From the NCBI GenBank assembly GCA_030849465.1, contig JARVLF010000002.1:124001-188000 (forward strand): a DNA stretch of 64,000 nucleotides, read 5' to 3'. This document shows, one piece after another, positions 28,802-40,500 of the stretch. A program made the translations under genes and the position numbers. Source of the stretch: Moesziomyces globuligerus. Lineage: Eukaryota; Basidiomycota; Ustilaginomycetes; Ustilaginales; Ustilaginaceae. The notes beneath the pieces are model-generated. The model saw only the letters and a program-made list of their open reading frames with translations. It was not told the origin of the DNA and ran no database searches. Within the stretch, counting starts at the first letter, position 1. Every line of letters starts with the position of its first letter.

Positions 28802-30465
28802 GGTGAAGCGACCGGGTTGGATCGGGCGATGATGACGGGGGTGTGTCTCGGCGACGGTGGCCAGGCTGTCGAGTGCGAGCGGAGGTGCGCCTCTGGGTCG
28901 TTTGTGGACGAGAAGGGGCGAGGGTGCGATGGAGATGGCAATGATGATGTTACTGCTCTGGAGGCTGCAAGCGGTGGTTGGTCAGGGGCGTGTGAGAGGC
29001 GAGCTGTGAGTCGCGCGTCGATGCAGTCGCAGGCTGCTGAGCTGTGTGTTTGGAGAACAACACCCAACACACTCCACCTTTGGGGCGTGATTTGTTGCGA
29101 TTTCCACTTGGTTGCGCTCAGCAGGCTCGGCGCGTGCCAAGTCCCTGCATGGCCAACGCACCCCTGTTTCGCAATAAAAACAAGGCCCATTCGTAACCGA
29201 GGAAGGGTCTAACACATGGATAAAAGGAGCTAAAAGTCCCGATGAGGCGCCGATGGCAGCAGCACTCGTTGGCGGCAGGAGTGCATCAGAGATGGCGCAT
29301 CAGAGATGGCGCCGTTCAACCATCCGAAGGGAGCAAGCGAGCTGGAGCTGCACAAGTTGACAGCGCAATCAACGGGCGTGCTTGCTCTTCTCCCTTTCTC
29401 CCACTGCCTTGGCACTTGGCCCACAAAGTTATGCGCACCCAAACTTCTTTTTTTTCGTTCAAGACGGCGCCGAGATGCAGCTTGCCGTTCATGCCGAACA
29501 CCGCCCAGCCTGTCAAGCCGCTATTCGACTCCGCTCGCTCCGACTCACCGCTTTCCATCTCACCTCTCTGCCCTCTTTTCTGCGCCGACCTGCACATGGT
29601 ACCGTTTGCTGCTTGCCTGCTCGCGTGGAAGCCACGGCACGCTGACCCCCCACTTCCGATGTGAAACATGGAAAAAGGGTAATGAGGCGCGCTCCTCGAC
29701 ATGATCTTCCTGCGCATGCCCTCGAAGGATAGTCCAGCCTCGAGCTCTTCCATCGCTGAGCCTGGCCCCAGTCCACATCCCACAAACAAAGGACTCCACT
29801 GTATGCCAGCCAAGCCAGCCGCCGGGCCGAGATCGACACGACGTCCGTCGGTTTGCGCATCCTCTGTGGTCACGCGTGCGATTTCATTTCAACCTTCTTC
29901 TCGCTCCGATCGGCAGTGACATTGTCGCTTCCTCGCATGTCCCCATCGCTGGGTGGCGCATCCCTCGAGGGCTTGCGAGCATCCTAAAGGTGCATCCGTT
30001 GAGTCTTGCGCGCTGCAGCTGCCAGCTACAATCAACTTTGCGGAAAAAAAATGAGACACGCAGGCCCATTCGAGCAGTCACAAGAAAGCGCTCATATAAG
30101 ATAGCCAAAAGCACTCAGCCCCTTCATCGCTCCCTTCTTTCTTCTCCTCCTAGTCAACCAAAGTCTCTCCGACCCTGATTTACACAGCCCCTTCCTCAAC
30201 ACTCATAGCACTCTCGCACACCCTTTCTTCTCTTACCCAGTATCCCCCACACTCCGCTAGGCTCCTCGGACAGCTATGGTCAACACCCCGGCTCTTTCCC
30301 GCCCTTTCTCCCCCTCTGCTCACGCATTCGTGTCTCCCACGGTGCAGCAGCCTTGAATCCCACTGGATCCCGGTTGACCATCTTTCAAGCAATCAGCCAG
30401 GTCGATTCCAACGTCTACCTTCGCTTGCTCCCCTCTTGAATCCCTTCAACACCTGCACTGACAAG
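28802..30465. promoter_or_regulatory. Divergent region between MOB1 and the Mg2+ ATPase
   Basis: 1.66 kb. It contains a 14-bp tandem duplication (GCATCAGAGATGGC at 29283-29296 and 29297-29310). The last 300 bases before 30466 are C/T-rich, as in a 5' leader. No gene is supported. Confidence 0.5.
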
Positions 30466-33400
30466 ATGAACGCTGGCCCCACTTCCGAGATTGCCGTCCT
30501 ACCTCTCCACGGGCAGAGCGGCCATGCTGTGGAAGGCGACGCCAAGATCGATCTCAAGGCGAGCTCTACCTCGAGCAAGGTCAGCATTGATGGACAGAGC
30601 TCTCGTCTCTGTGATCCAGAGGCTTCGTCCCTGGTCGAAGCGCCTCGGTCCCGCTTCGTGCGCGCTACATATGCGCTTGCCAAGTCGCCCCTTGGTCGCG
30701 TCCTGGGTACGCGAGTGTCTCTCGACCACACCAAGAAGACTGCTGCCCTTGCCAAGGAAGAGGCTGTGCTCACCACACTTGCCCACTGGTCTGCTCGCCC
30801 TCTCTCCCAGTCCTTCGCCGAGCTCGACAGCACTCATCAGGGTATTGACGCCAAATCCGCCGCCAAGAAGCTCAAGCTCGACGGTCCCAACCAGGTGGCA
30901 AGCTCCAAGAAGGAGCCGTGGTGGAAGCTCCTCATCAACAACATCGTCAACCCTTTCAACGCCATCCTCACCATCCTCGCCGTCGTTGCCATCTCGACCG
31001 ACGACCACTCCACGTTTGCGATCCTCATGCTCATGGTCGCGCTCAGCGTCACTCTCCGCTTCATCCAGGAGTACAAGTCCGCCAACAAGGTAGATGCCCT
31101 CAAGGCGCTCATTGACAACACCTGCGTTGTGCTCGGCAGAGACTCGTCCACTTCGGCTCCTGTCAAGCTCGACCGCTCCCTGCTTGTCGCTGGCGATGTC
31201 GTCCGTGTGTCTACAGGCTCCGTAGTCCCGGCGGACTGCATCGTCATCTCGTCCGAGATGCTTACCGTCTCCCAGAGCTCCCTCACTGGTGAAGGCCTGC
31301 CCGTGGAGAAGTATGCCCTCGACACGACTGCCATTGGCACGATGATTATGGCGACGGACAAGCCCGAAGGCTCATCTGCTACTATGGACCGCTCGAACCT
31401 TCTCTTTATGGGCACGCACGTCGTGTCTGGACACGCGGATGCGCTCGTGGTCGCCACGGGTGACCGCACCTACGTCGGCACGGTCGCGTGTGTCTCGGAC
31501 GAGTCCAAGGTGCAGAACGACTTTCAGCGCGGCATCTCGCGGATCTCGATGCTCCTGCTCGCCTTCATGTTCGTCATGGCCCCTACGGTGCTGCTCATCG
31601 ACGGATTCGTGACCCACGACTGGAAAAATGCCGCGCTCTTCTGCCTCTCGGTCGCAGTCGGCCTCGTTCCAGAGATGCTGCCCATGGTCACTACTGCTAA
31701 CCTCGCGCGCGGCGCTATGCTCGTCGCCAAGAAAAAGGCCATCGTCAAGAAGCTCGACGCGGTTCAGCTGCTCGGCGCCTTCGACGTGCTGTGCAGCGAT
31801 AAGACGGGCACCCTCACCGAGGATCATGTCACTGTCTCATCGACCTGCGGGCCTGATGGCCAAGCGTTGGACACGCCGCTTCACCTTGCGTATCTCAATG
31901 CCAGGCTGCAGACATCGGACTTCACCAACAACATCGACATTGCCATTCTGTCCTGCTTCGACGAAAACACCCTTGCTGCTGCTCGACCGGCCATCGCTGA
32001 TGGCGGCACTGCCAGCCCAACGGCCGTACTTAGCGAAGACGCCGGGTCGCTCAAGGAGCAACTACTGAGGGACAAGGTCAAGGTCGCCGACATTCCCTTT
32101 GATTTCTACCGCCGCATCGTCTCGGTCGTTTACCGCGACGAGAATGGCGATCAAGAAAAACTACGCCTCGTATGCAAGGGTGCTGCCGAAGAAGTCATTC
32201 GACGATGCACCCACGTCCGAGCTGCCACTACTCCGGGAACTGCTACCAGCTCCGAAGTCAAGCCGATCGATATCGAAGCCTGCTCTGCTCGCGTCGATGC
32301 GATTGCCAAGCGGGGCGAGAGAGTGATCGCGGTCGCTTCTCGACGCCTCGCTCGCACGCTGCTGGTCAACGGAGTCGCCACGCCGGATCTCGAGGCCGAG
32401 ATGGTGCTCGAAGGGTTCGTCTCGATCCTCGATCCGCCGAAGCCGGATGCCAAGAAGGCGATCGCCGAGCTACGTGAGCTCGGGGTGCAGACCAAGGTGC
32501 TTACGGGCGATGCTCTGCCCACCGCGCGAAGGGTGTGCGAGATCCTCGATCTGATCCCCGAGACTGTCGGTGCGAGTGAGCTGTGCATCACGGGTGTGGA
32601 GCTGTCTCGGCTCGGACCTGTTGCATTCGCCCGTGCAGTGGAGGAGAAGCGGGTCTTTGCCAAGCTCACGCCGATCCAGAAGCTCGAGGTGGTGCGTGCG
32701 CTGCGTGTTCAGGGCCACCAGGTCGCTTTCCTCGGCGACGGTGTCAACGACGGCCCCGCGCTGCGAGGGTCCAGCTGCGGGATCTCGGTCAACACGGGCT
32801 GCGATATCGCCAAAGACGCAGCCGACGTCATCCTCACCCAGAAGAACCTCGACGTGATCCGAGACGCCGTCGTCGTCGGCAGGATCTCGTTTGTCAACAC
32901 GCTCAAGTACATCAAGATGGCCGCCTCGTCCAACTTTGGCAACGTCTTTTCCGTCACCGTGGCGGCGTCATGGTTGCCCTTCCTGCCCATGAGTCCTACG
33001 CAGCTGCTGACGCAGAACCTGCTCTACGATATCTCCCAAGCCTCGATCCCCTGGGACAATGTCGATGAGGAGATGATTCGAAGACCGGTGAATTGGTCGA
33101 CCAAGAGCATGCTTCGCTTCATGGTCTGTATCGGTCCGCTCTCGTCGCCCTTCGACATCCTCACCTTCGTGGTCAACTGGTTCTTCTTTGCACTGCGCAA
33201 CCCGAACGATACACAGCATGTGGCAAAGTTCCAGACCCACTGGTTCCTCGAGGGCTGCCTCACCCAGGTCGCCATCGTGCACGTGCTGCGCACGGCGAAG
33301 TTCCCTTTCTTCCAGAGCAGAGCCAGCTGGCTCGTGTGCCTCACGACAGCAGCGATCGCCGTCGTCTCGATGGTGAGCCCCTACCTGCCGTTCCTCCGCC

Positions 33401-33528
33401 ACGCTCTCCAGATGACCACACCCGATCCCAGGTTCTACGCCTTCCTCTTTCCCTTCCTCATCGCCTACGTCTTCATCGTCCAGGGCGCAAAGCTCGCCTA
33501 CCTCCGCTTCAACCGCACCTGGCTTTAG
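30466..33528 (+). CDS. P-type (P3B) Mg2+ transport ATPase, MgtA/MgtB-like
   Basis: 1020 residues from the ATG at 30466; the frame is open a few codons upstream but without an ATG. After about 100 residues of N-terminus the core shows the TGE actuator loop (SSLTGEGLPVEKYA), the phosphorylation site DKTGTLT with D445, and the hinge GDGVNDGPALRGSSCGI from 757. The C-terminal membrane helices match MgtA-type pumps (LTQNLLYDISQASIPWDNVD; IGPLSSPFDILTF). Ten membrane spans are expected. P3B pumps import Mg2+ and are mainly known from bacteria, with scattered fungal and plant members. The location, plasma membrane or vacuole, is not visible. It converges on the GT2 gene with a 506-base gap. Confidence 0.92.
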   Translation: MNAGPTSEIAVLPLHGQSGHAVEGDAKIDLKASSTSSKVSIDGQSSRLCDPEASSLVEAPRSRFVRATYALAKSPLGRVLGTRVSLDHTKKTAALAKEEAVLTTLAHWSARPLSQSFAELDSTHQGIDAKSAAKKLKLDGPNQVASSKKEPWWKLLINNIVNPFNAILTILAVVAISTDDHSTFAILMLMVALSVTLRFIQEYKSANKVDALKALIDNTCVVLGRDSSTSAPVKLDRSLLVAGDVVRVSTGSVVPADCIVISSEMLTVSQSSLTGEGLPVEKYALDTTAIGTMIMATDKPEGSSATMDRSNLLFMGTHVVSGHADALVVATGDRTYVGTVACVSDESKVQNDFQRGISRISMLLLAFMFVMAPTVLLIDGFVTHDWKNAALFCLSVAVGLVPEMLPMVTTANLARGAMLVAKKKAIVKKLDAVQLLGAFDVLCSDKTGTLTEDHVTVSSTCGPDGQALDTPLHLAYLNARLQTSDFTNNIDIAILSCFDENTLAAARPAIADGGTASPTAVLSEDAGSLKEQLLRDKVKVADIPFDFYRRIVSVVYRDENGDQEKLRLVCKGAAEEVIRRCTHVRAATTPGTATSSEVKPIDIEACSARVDAIAKRGERVIAVASRRLARTLLVNGVATPDLEAEMVLEGFVSILDPPKPDAKKAIAELRELGVQTKVLTGDALPTARRVCEILDLIPETVGASELCITGVELSRLGPVAFARAVEEKRVFAKLTPIQKLEVVRALRVQGHQVAFLGDGVNDGPALRGSSCGISVNTGCDIAKDAADVILTQKNLDVIRDAVVVGRISFVNTLKYIKMAASSNFGNVFSVTVAASWLPFLPMSPTQLLTQNLLYDISQASIPWDNVDEEMIRRPVNWSTKSMLRFMVCIGPLSSPFDILTFVVNWFFFALRNPNDTQHVAKFQTHWFLEGCLTQVAIVHVLRTAKFPFFQSRASWLVCLTTAAIAVVSMVSPYLPFLRHALQMTTPDPRFYAFLFPFLIAYVFIVQGAKLAYLRFNRTWL

Positions 33529-34034
33529 TCAGACACCAAGCTCAGTCACGTCGCAGCCAATGGATTTCCTTGTCTGCTTTCGTGTTCTCGTCAACGCTAC
33601 CGCCCTCCATCTCAACCCCCTGCGTCTGTCTTCCTTTGCGACTCTTAGATCCGCCTCCCTCCGCGCCTTTTGTCCTGCATTCCCTCTTTTCCTTCACCAC
33701 TTTCTGAATTCCGGTCCTTCATCCGCTCCGAAACCCTTTCTTCCTAAAAAAATAGCAAAAAAAAAAACCCCCTCAAAAGATCGAGTATGCATGTGGAATG
33801 GGCAAGATCTTGTGAGATCAATCTACCCGATGTACAACAATCGGCATCGTCCACTTCGACCCTGAATCTGCCCGATGCGCACTTTCACCGCCTTCTCACG
33901 CTTGCTTGCTTCACTTCGAACGGCAATGACGGTAGGAACGAATGCAGATTACTAGTGACGGGAAAAAGACGGTACAAGGCGAAGGTTCTATGCGGTGCGC
34001 AAACAAAGGAGGAGGTGAGTTGCTAACTCTGATT
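33529..34034. other. Convergent 3' region with A-rich tract
   Basis: 506 bases between the Mg2+ ATPase and the GT2 gene. A7 (33746-33752) and A11 (33757-33767) runs lie about 220-240 bases after the ATPase stop. They are encoded in the genome; whether they act in 3'-end formation is unknown. Confidence 0.55.
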
Positions 34035-35474
34035 CTACTTCTTGTTGGAGCGGGCGGTGGGATTCCACTTTTCGAACTTGATAAACTCGCGGAAGTGGCA
34101 GAAGATGGACATGAAGCTGACGATGCTGTAGTAGAAGGGGGCGAGGAAGCCGAAGGCGATGATGCCGAGCGGGTGGGTGAAGTTGGAGCGGTTCTTGAGC
34201 GTGATGCAGATGGTGACAAAGAGACAGATGAGGTTGACGCCGAGCGCCCACATGGAGACGGCGAAGCCGCCAAAGTTGGTGAACCAGGCGCGGATGCCCT
34301 CGTGCGGGAAGCTGAGGATGAGCGAAGAGACGAGGATGAAGAGCAGCTGCGTGTTGATGTAGAAGTACGCTTCGCGGTAGACGAGGAGTTGGAAGAGACC
34401 GATGCGCGAACGCCATCCATTGTCGTCGGAATACGCGCCTCGACGTACTGCGGGCAGCGCATGGCGGAAGGCGACCTGCGTCCAACCCTGCGCCCATCGC
34501 ATGCGCTGCTTGGTCAATGCAGGCGCAGTTTCGGGAGCAAGCTCGTAGGAAAGAACCTTGAGGTCGTACTCGATCCGTGCGCCCGAGATGATGGCTCGCA
34601 TGGACGAGTCGATGTCCTCGGTCAGCATGTGCTTCTGCATACCCAGCGTTTTGAGCAGCGATGCGTTCCAGTGACCGTTGGATCCACCGAAGAATCCGTA
34701 TCCCTGCACCTCGGCACGTCCGCTGTGCATCACGCCGTAGATCATGTCGAACTCGGCGGCCACGAGGCGCGTGAGCCAGGTCTCGTCGTAGTTGTACACG
34801 CAGCAACGGCCCTGGATGATATCGATACCGCCCTGGAGGAAGCGTCGGGCGACCCAGCGGAGTGCATTCGGATCCGGGTAGTGGTCGGTATCGTAGAGCG
34901 TGATGAGGTCGCACTTGTAGTCGAGCGAGAGGTAGTGGTTGATGTTGTCGGCCTTGGATGTCGAGTCGGGCACCTTGATGACGCGCAACCTGGCGTGCGT
35001 CTTTTCCAGCTCGCGCAGCTCGGTCTCGACGGGCTCGATCGGCTTGGGCGTGTTGTAGACCAGGTTGATCATGAGCTTGTCGGCGGGGTAGTTGATCTCG
35101 CGGAGCGCGTAGCGGAGCTGGCGCATGATGATGTCCTTTTCGTTGGGCAGATAGGCAACGAGCACAACGTCGATGTGAGGCCACGGCTTGCCATTGTCGG
35201 TCTCGCCCCAGCCCTCCTTGGCCGCCTTGCGGAAGGCGCGACGCGCCTTGACCGAGGGTCGCACCGACTGCAACGCCTCGGTCGCGACGGAGAGGGCAGT
35301 AAAGGTCTGCAGGAGGAGGTAGATGTAGAAGAGGATCTCCTGCAGGATGGGTGGGATGACAATGTAGAAGAAGAAGCTGATCACCGAGTAGCTGGCCAGC
35401 AGGATCACAGGCGTCCAGCCGTAGACGAATGCGGAGAGGCTACCCAGGCCGCCCATGGCACCTTGCGCGCCCAT
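34035..35474 (-). CDS. Family 2 processive-type glycosyltransferase, membrane protein
   Basis: 479 residues from the ATG at 35474 (MGAQGAMGGLGS). Two N-terminal hydrophobic helices (about 17-65) precede a cytosolic GT-A domain. It carries LYDTDHYPD with D195 and D197, TED at 285-287 (catalytic base) and QRMRW at 323-327 (QxxRW). Four C-terminal membrane helices follow from about 355. This is the cellulose/chitin/hyaluronan synthase architecture in compact form. The product is unknown; it is not a chitin synthase (too short, QRMRW rather than QRRRW). A small fungal GT2 class needed for hyphal growth on surfaces (Zymoseptoria ZtGT2) is a possible relative, to be tested by alignment. It is divergent from the GH16L-AT3 gene. 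Confidence 0.88.
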   Translation of the reverse strand: MGAQGAMGGLGSLSAFVYGWTPVILLASYSVISFFFYIVIPPILQEILFYIYLLLQTFTALSVATEALQSVRPSVKARRAFRKAAKEGWGETDNGKPWPHIDVVLVAYLPNEKDIIMRQLRYALREINYPADKLMINLVYNTPKPIEPVETELRELEKTHARLRVIKVPDSTSKADNINHYLSLDYKCDLITLYDTDHYPDPNALRWVARRFLQGGIDIIQGRCCVYNYDETWLTRLVAAEFDMIYGVMHSGRAEVQGYGFFGGSNGHWNASLLKTLGMQKHMLTEDIDSSMRAIISGARIEYDLKVLSYELAPETAPALTKQRMRWAQGWTQVAFRHALPAVRRGAYSDDNGWRSRIGLFQLLVYREAYFYINTQLLFILVSSLILSFPHEGIRAWFTNFGGFAVSMWALGVNLICLFVTICITLKNRSNFTHPLGIIAFGFLAPFYYSIVSFMSIFCHFREFIKFEKWNPTARSNKK

Positions 35475-37576
35475 GTCGGTCAATGCACTCGAGTCGAGTG
35501 GGTTTCAGTTGGGTGTTGTGTGGGTATGATCCTTGGGATGGTGTTCGAGTAGGTGTGCTCCAGATGATCACAAACACAAGGTTGTGGCAGACGTTGCGGA
35601 CAAGATGGAAGATGCCCAAGCAGTCTCAAGATGAGTATGCAGGAGTCGTCTGGCCTCTGGCTGCGGGATGCAATGCAGTCATCTGCCGAGCTCAGAAAGC
35701 GTCAAAGTGGAGTCTGCAGCTCTGTCAAGTCGAGGAGAGGCTGGCGAACGTAAAAAGCTCCAACACAGAAAAGGGTACATCAAGGCTATGCAGGGCACAG
35801 GCCTCACAGTGCCGCAAGCGGGTCAACGCGAGGGCGACAATCTCTATCCGCTACAGAAAAGCTCGACGTCGGCTCGTCGGCGACTTGGGCGAACGCAGCC
35901 GACACGGCAGGAAACTGTGTTGCAAACGGTTTGCAAAGAGCGCCGACACGCGAAAGCGGTGCGGCTGCGCGTGGAAAAGCTAGGTGCGGTCAAGCGCAAG
36001 CCATGTGTTTCGGCGCTGCTGGGGCTGTTCAGATGCATTGCCAAGCTCTCTCGGACAGCACAAGGCGTAGTCGACTCGGACAGGGGACCGCTGCGAGATG
36101 AGCGAACAAGATGCGCTGCGCACAGCCGCGCGGAAAAAGGGGTGCCGTGGCAGTGACGCCTGTACGCCAGAGCGAGACAACAAACACGTATGTTACAGAT
36201 GGGCTTCTGTCTCAAGCCCCAAGCAAGGGCAGATCTCAATCACAACGCCCAGCCTGTGCGGGAGCGAGATGCGGAAGGTGGCTTCACCCTGTCTCGCCAA
36301 ATCCTTCTTCTCGCAAGGCCACGGTGCGGCAAAGCTCATGCCGATACCCAGAACCGAAGCTCTGGGTATAGGACTGACGCACACGCGTACGCCTTGTCCA
36401 CCGCTTCGACAAACGCCGCCAATCCGACGCAGGCTGCCTTGTGGCAGTACAGCGCATTCAGCATAATTGCTCGAGCGCGTCAGACTGGTAAGCCCACGCG
36501 CTCGAAATAATCGTACGCACTGCATCATAATTTCATACATAAAAAACCATAAAACCAAAAATAGAGAAGTGCAGTGCGACAGCCGAGACACCAAACAGCA
36601 TCGCGAACCGACCGAAGCCTGCCGAGCCCCTGCCCCCCTGCTCGACCTCGACCTCGGTTTTGCGAAGCAGTCGAGATCAGATTGCAGCACGACGCCGGCT
36701 ATTCACTCGCCAATGCAGCCTGTCCTGATGGGCTGACTGATTCGCACTTCACCATGCGACCAAGGCGGCGCAAAAAACGCCCCGCTGCAGCATGAGAGCG
36801 TGTCAGGGCCTAAAAAGTCTTCTCGGTATGAACCGCCTGCAAATGCTGCTCTTGCACAGCTTGTGAGTCTCACCCTGGAAACTATCTGTGCTCGGCTCTC
36901 ACACATGGCCGCATCCGCGCGTTCCCGCCCTTCGCATGTAGCAGAAAGCTTCTCGTGTTCAGCGTGTGACTGTATTCGCCTGCACATTCACTGCCGTCAT
37001 TGCACGGGTCGCCCTGTCAACCGCGCGGCCGCTACGCGGCATAGTTCAGCCTGCTTAGAGGCATCGCCTTCCAACAACCCAACACGCCCTCGATTGCATC
37101 TGGCCCCTCCGCCGGCGCCTCTTCTGATCTCGCAGTTGCTGCATCCGATAGCTTTGTGGTGCTCGAGACTCGACCGGCTATTCAGCGTCGCACAGGCAAA
37201 CTCATACCGCCGTCCTTTCCCTCCGCAAGGTGTCAAGCGTTGCATCGGCAAGTGCTTTCTGGCCGTTCGAGACATCAAACTCTGTCGCTCAGCCGTTGTC
37301 CGCAACGTGCCTCCACCCAGCCCTCCTCCTTCCTCCGCGCTTCTTCCAGGCACTCCACACTCGGTCACTTGATCGCTCCAGACGCAACCATTCCCTTCTT
37401 TTGTCTTGCAACTTGCTCCTTTTCAACCAACCTTCACTCCGACTTTGCAACACACGCATCCCGGCCACATCCTAGCTACCGCAACATCTTTGTGTTCACA
37501 CCATACCTCGGGAAGAACACAAGTAGCATCGGCCAGTAGAGGCGACGACGGTCGGGCCCCGTCTTATCAGTGCAAC
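35475..37576. promoter_or_regulatory. 2.1-kb divergent region between GT2 and GH16L-AT3
   Basis: No credible gene. An inverted repeat lies at 36471-36505. The 300 bases before 37577 are C/T-rich on the + strand, typical of a leader. The size suggests a regulated promoter (inference). Confidence 0.45.
36471..36505. repeat. 10-bp inverted repeat
   Basis: TCGAGCGCGT (36471-36480) and ACGCGCTCGA (36496-36505) are exact complements around a 15-base loop. It lies between the divergent GT2 and GH16L-AT3 genes; it could be a dimeric factor site or chance. Confidence 0.7.
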
Positions 37577-40500
37577 ATGGTGGTCTTGCCGAGAACTACA
37601 CCAGCCATGCTGCTTGCTTCGGCGCTCGTCTTGGCAGCATCGACATTGCCTTTCGTCCAGGCAGCATGCGAGTGCGGATACAGGGATCCTCTCACAGACG
37701 CGCTGTGGACAGATCGAGCCATCAGCTACTTCAACGAAACTGGACTGAACGATGTCGTAACCAACCCCGCCGTCTCCCCGCGCATGTACGGAGGTGCCAC
37801 AGCCGGAGAGACGGGAGACGGACAGCAAGCATGGTCGCTCGTGGGCGATCTCGTCAACAAGTGGGAGAACAGCTTCGACGCTACCTACCGCAGCGCCGTC
37901 AGCTACAACAATTCCTTCCTCGACGACAACTCGCTCGCCCTTCAGGTCTCTCCTGCTGACTTGACGCACCGCATCGTCAACGGCTCCCAGGTCGTCACTC
38001 GCAGGCGCGACATCCTCTACGGCTCCTTCCGAGCCCAGATCGAACCCGCAGTCTCCTTGGGTCGCGGCGCCGCTTTCAAGTTCAGCGCTGCGTACAACGA
38101 TTCCGAGACCGTCAGCATCGGCGTCTTCACCTCGGACGAGCCCGCCAACTCGACTCTCCAGTGGTCCTACTCCACCTATGGCACAGGCGATGATCCGGTC
38201 AAGCTCAACATCTCGTCGCTGGGAACGCGGGACTATCTCGAACACCGCTTCGACTGGCAGCCCGAGCTGCTCCAGTGGCGCAACGCCGCTCTCAACGAGA
38301 GCGCCAACTTCTACTCGGTGCAGAAGGGCGTCAATGCGACCCGCATTCCCATCACTCCCATGCCCATCAGTTTCCAGGCGTGGTCCAACGGCGAACATTC
38401 TCAGTCGCAGGGACCACCGCTCCGTCAGCCCCTGCTGACCCACGTCCGCTACGCCCGCTTCTTCTTCAACTCGAGTCTCGAGGTGCGTCAGTCGCAGTTC
38501 GATGCCCAGTGCTCCGCCGCTGCATCCAATGCCGATGCCATCTGCAGCACCGACGACATGACGCTCCGCGACAGCACCACGTTTGACCTCGCTGCACTCA
38601 ACAAGATCAAGATGGCCAAGAAGCCCTTCCATGCCCCCTTGTACGCGATCATCGTCATCTCGATCGCTGCAGGTGTCTTCATTATGACCATTGCGCACGG
38701 CCTCGTCGTCCGTTCCATCAAGGCTAAAGACAAGAAGCGTGCTGCCGCCATTGCAGCTCAGGAGAAGGATCGCGATGCGGCGAGCTCCGTGACTGCCACC
38801 TCGTCCGAGGATCGTTCCTTCGGCTTCGTGCCCCCTCCTGCGATCTCGTCGCTGGCCTCGCACGGATCGCTCAGCGACACCCCGCCGCTCACTCCTTTGG
38901 ATGCCGAGGGTACGGATGACAAATCTCATCTCTTCGGCCTCTCGCCCGCAGGCACCCCAGGTTCCATGACCCCAGCACGTGGGGCCGCAACCCTCGCCAC
39001 TCAACCCGTGCAGCTGTGGACCTCGCCTGACCTGGTGTACGGCTCCGACTCGGACTCGGACACCTTGACCGATGACGACGACGACGATGCCCGCTCGTAC
39101 AACAGTGTCATGGAGCTCGAGTCGGCTCCCAAGGCGCTCCTGCCTCGTTTCGGCTCCGTCACCAGTCTCAAGGCACCCGGCCCGCTCAGCGGAAACGCTT
39201 CGCCCGCTTTTGGAAGCGGTGTCGACACGCCCAGGTGGATTGAGGACATGAAGCGTGCACAGGCCCTTCCCTACGTTGCTCCAGGATTTGCTGCCGATCC
39301 TCGATCCTCGGTGTACTCGCAAAGCTCGTCCGGACACAAGGAGGCCTCGAGTTCAGGCGCCAGCCACGATGGTAACTACGACGAGGTAGAGCTTGTCGAC
39401 CAGAACCAGCCGCACGGCTACACGCGCAGATCGTCATACGCTGGCTACCCGCCTGTCGCTTCAAGCGTTGGCCACTCGAGCTACATGACGCACGAACAAC
39501 TGCTTCCTGACCAGCGTCCTCGCGCCGGCTCGTTCTCGTCGGAGCGCAGCGCCACCGCACGCTCGTCCATGTACCACTTCCAGCATGAGGGCACCTCGAG
39601 GGCTGGGTCAATCCACGAGGTATACGGTTCCGAAGCGCACGAGGCCTTCCAGCGTCCGCAGATCATCCAGTGGCAGCAGCGAGACCTCAACGCCGCCGAC
39701 GGCGAGGTGGGTGCGCTGGCAAAGCCCGAGCTCGGCGACGCTGTCGGTCGCAAGGCCCGAGATGGCCAGGGCGCCGGTGTCAAGCCGCCCGAGACACTGG
39801 TGCAGAGCATGATGCGTCGTCTGAACGAGTTGCTGTTCATCAAGGGTACCACGCAGCTCACCTCGACGGGCGCACGCAGGATCGACTATCTGGACGGCAT
39901 GCGAGGCTTTGCCTGTTTCCTCGTCTCGTTCCACCACTTTATGCTGATCTACTACTTTGGCATCACAACGCCCAACGCGCCGCACCACTACCCGCGCTTC
40001 GAGTTCTGGTTCCGCTCGCTGATCGGCCCCATCGTGGTCAACCAGGGTCTCAAACTCGGTATCTTCTTCATGCTCCCTTCGCGTACGATGACGAACCGCT
40101 ACCTGCTCAAGGGTGGTCTGCAGAGCATGGCAGATGCGACAGTGCGCCGTATCCCTCGTCTGTTGCTGCCCGTGGCCGGCGCGGTGCTGGCCAACTACTT
40201 CCTGATGGATGTGGGCGCGTTCAAGTGGGTGCCCCGTCTGGCATCGAGGACGTGGTCGACGTGGTCGTACTGGCAGAACTTTGACAACGTGATGGTCTTC
40301 CTCGATGCGTTCATCTCGCTCTGGTGGACGGGCCCTCCCGTGCAGCCGGCGCTCGTGACGGGCTACGCTACGGGTGTGCTGTGGACGATCCCGGTGATCG
40401 TGCAGGGTACTTGGACGTGCATGATCTGCGCGCTCATTGCGCACGAGATCAAGAACGCCTACAAGCGCTTCTCGTTCTACGCGCTTTGCATCGGGCTCAG

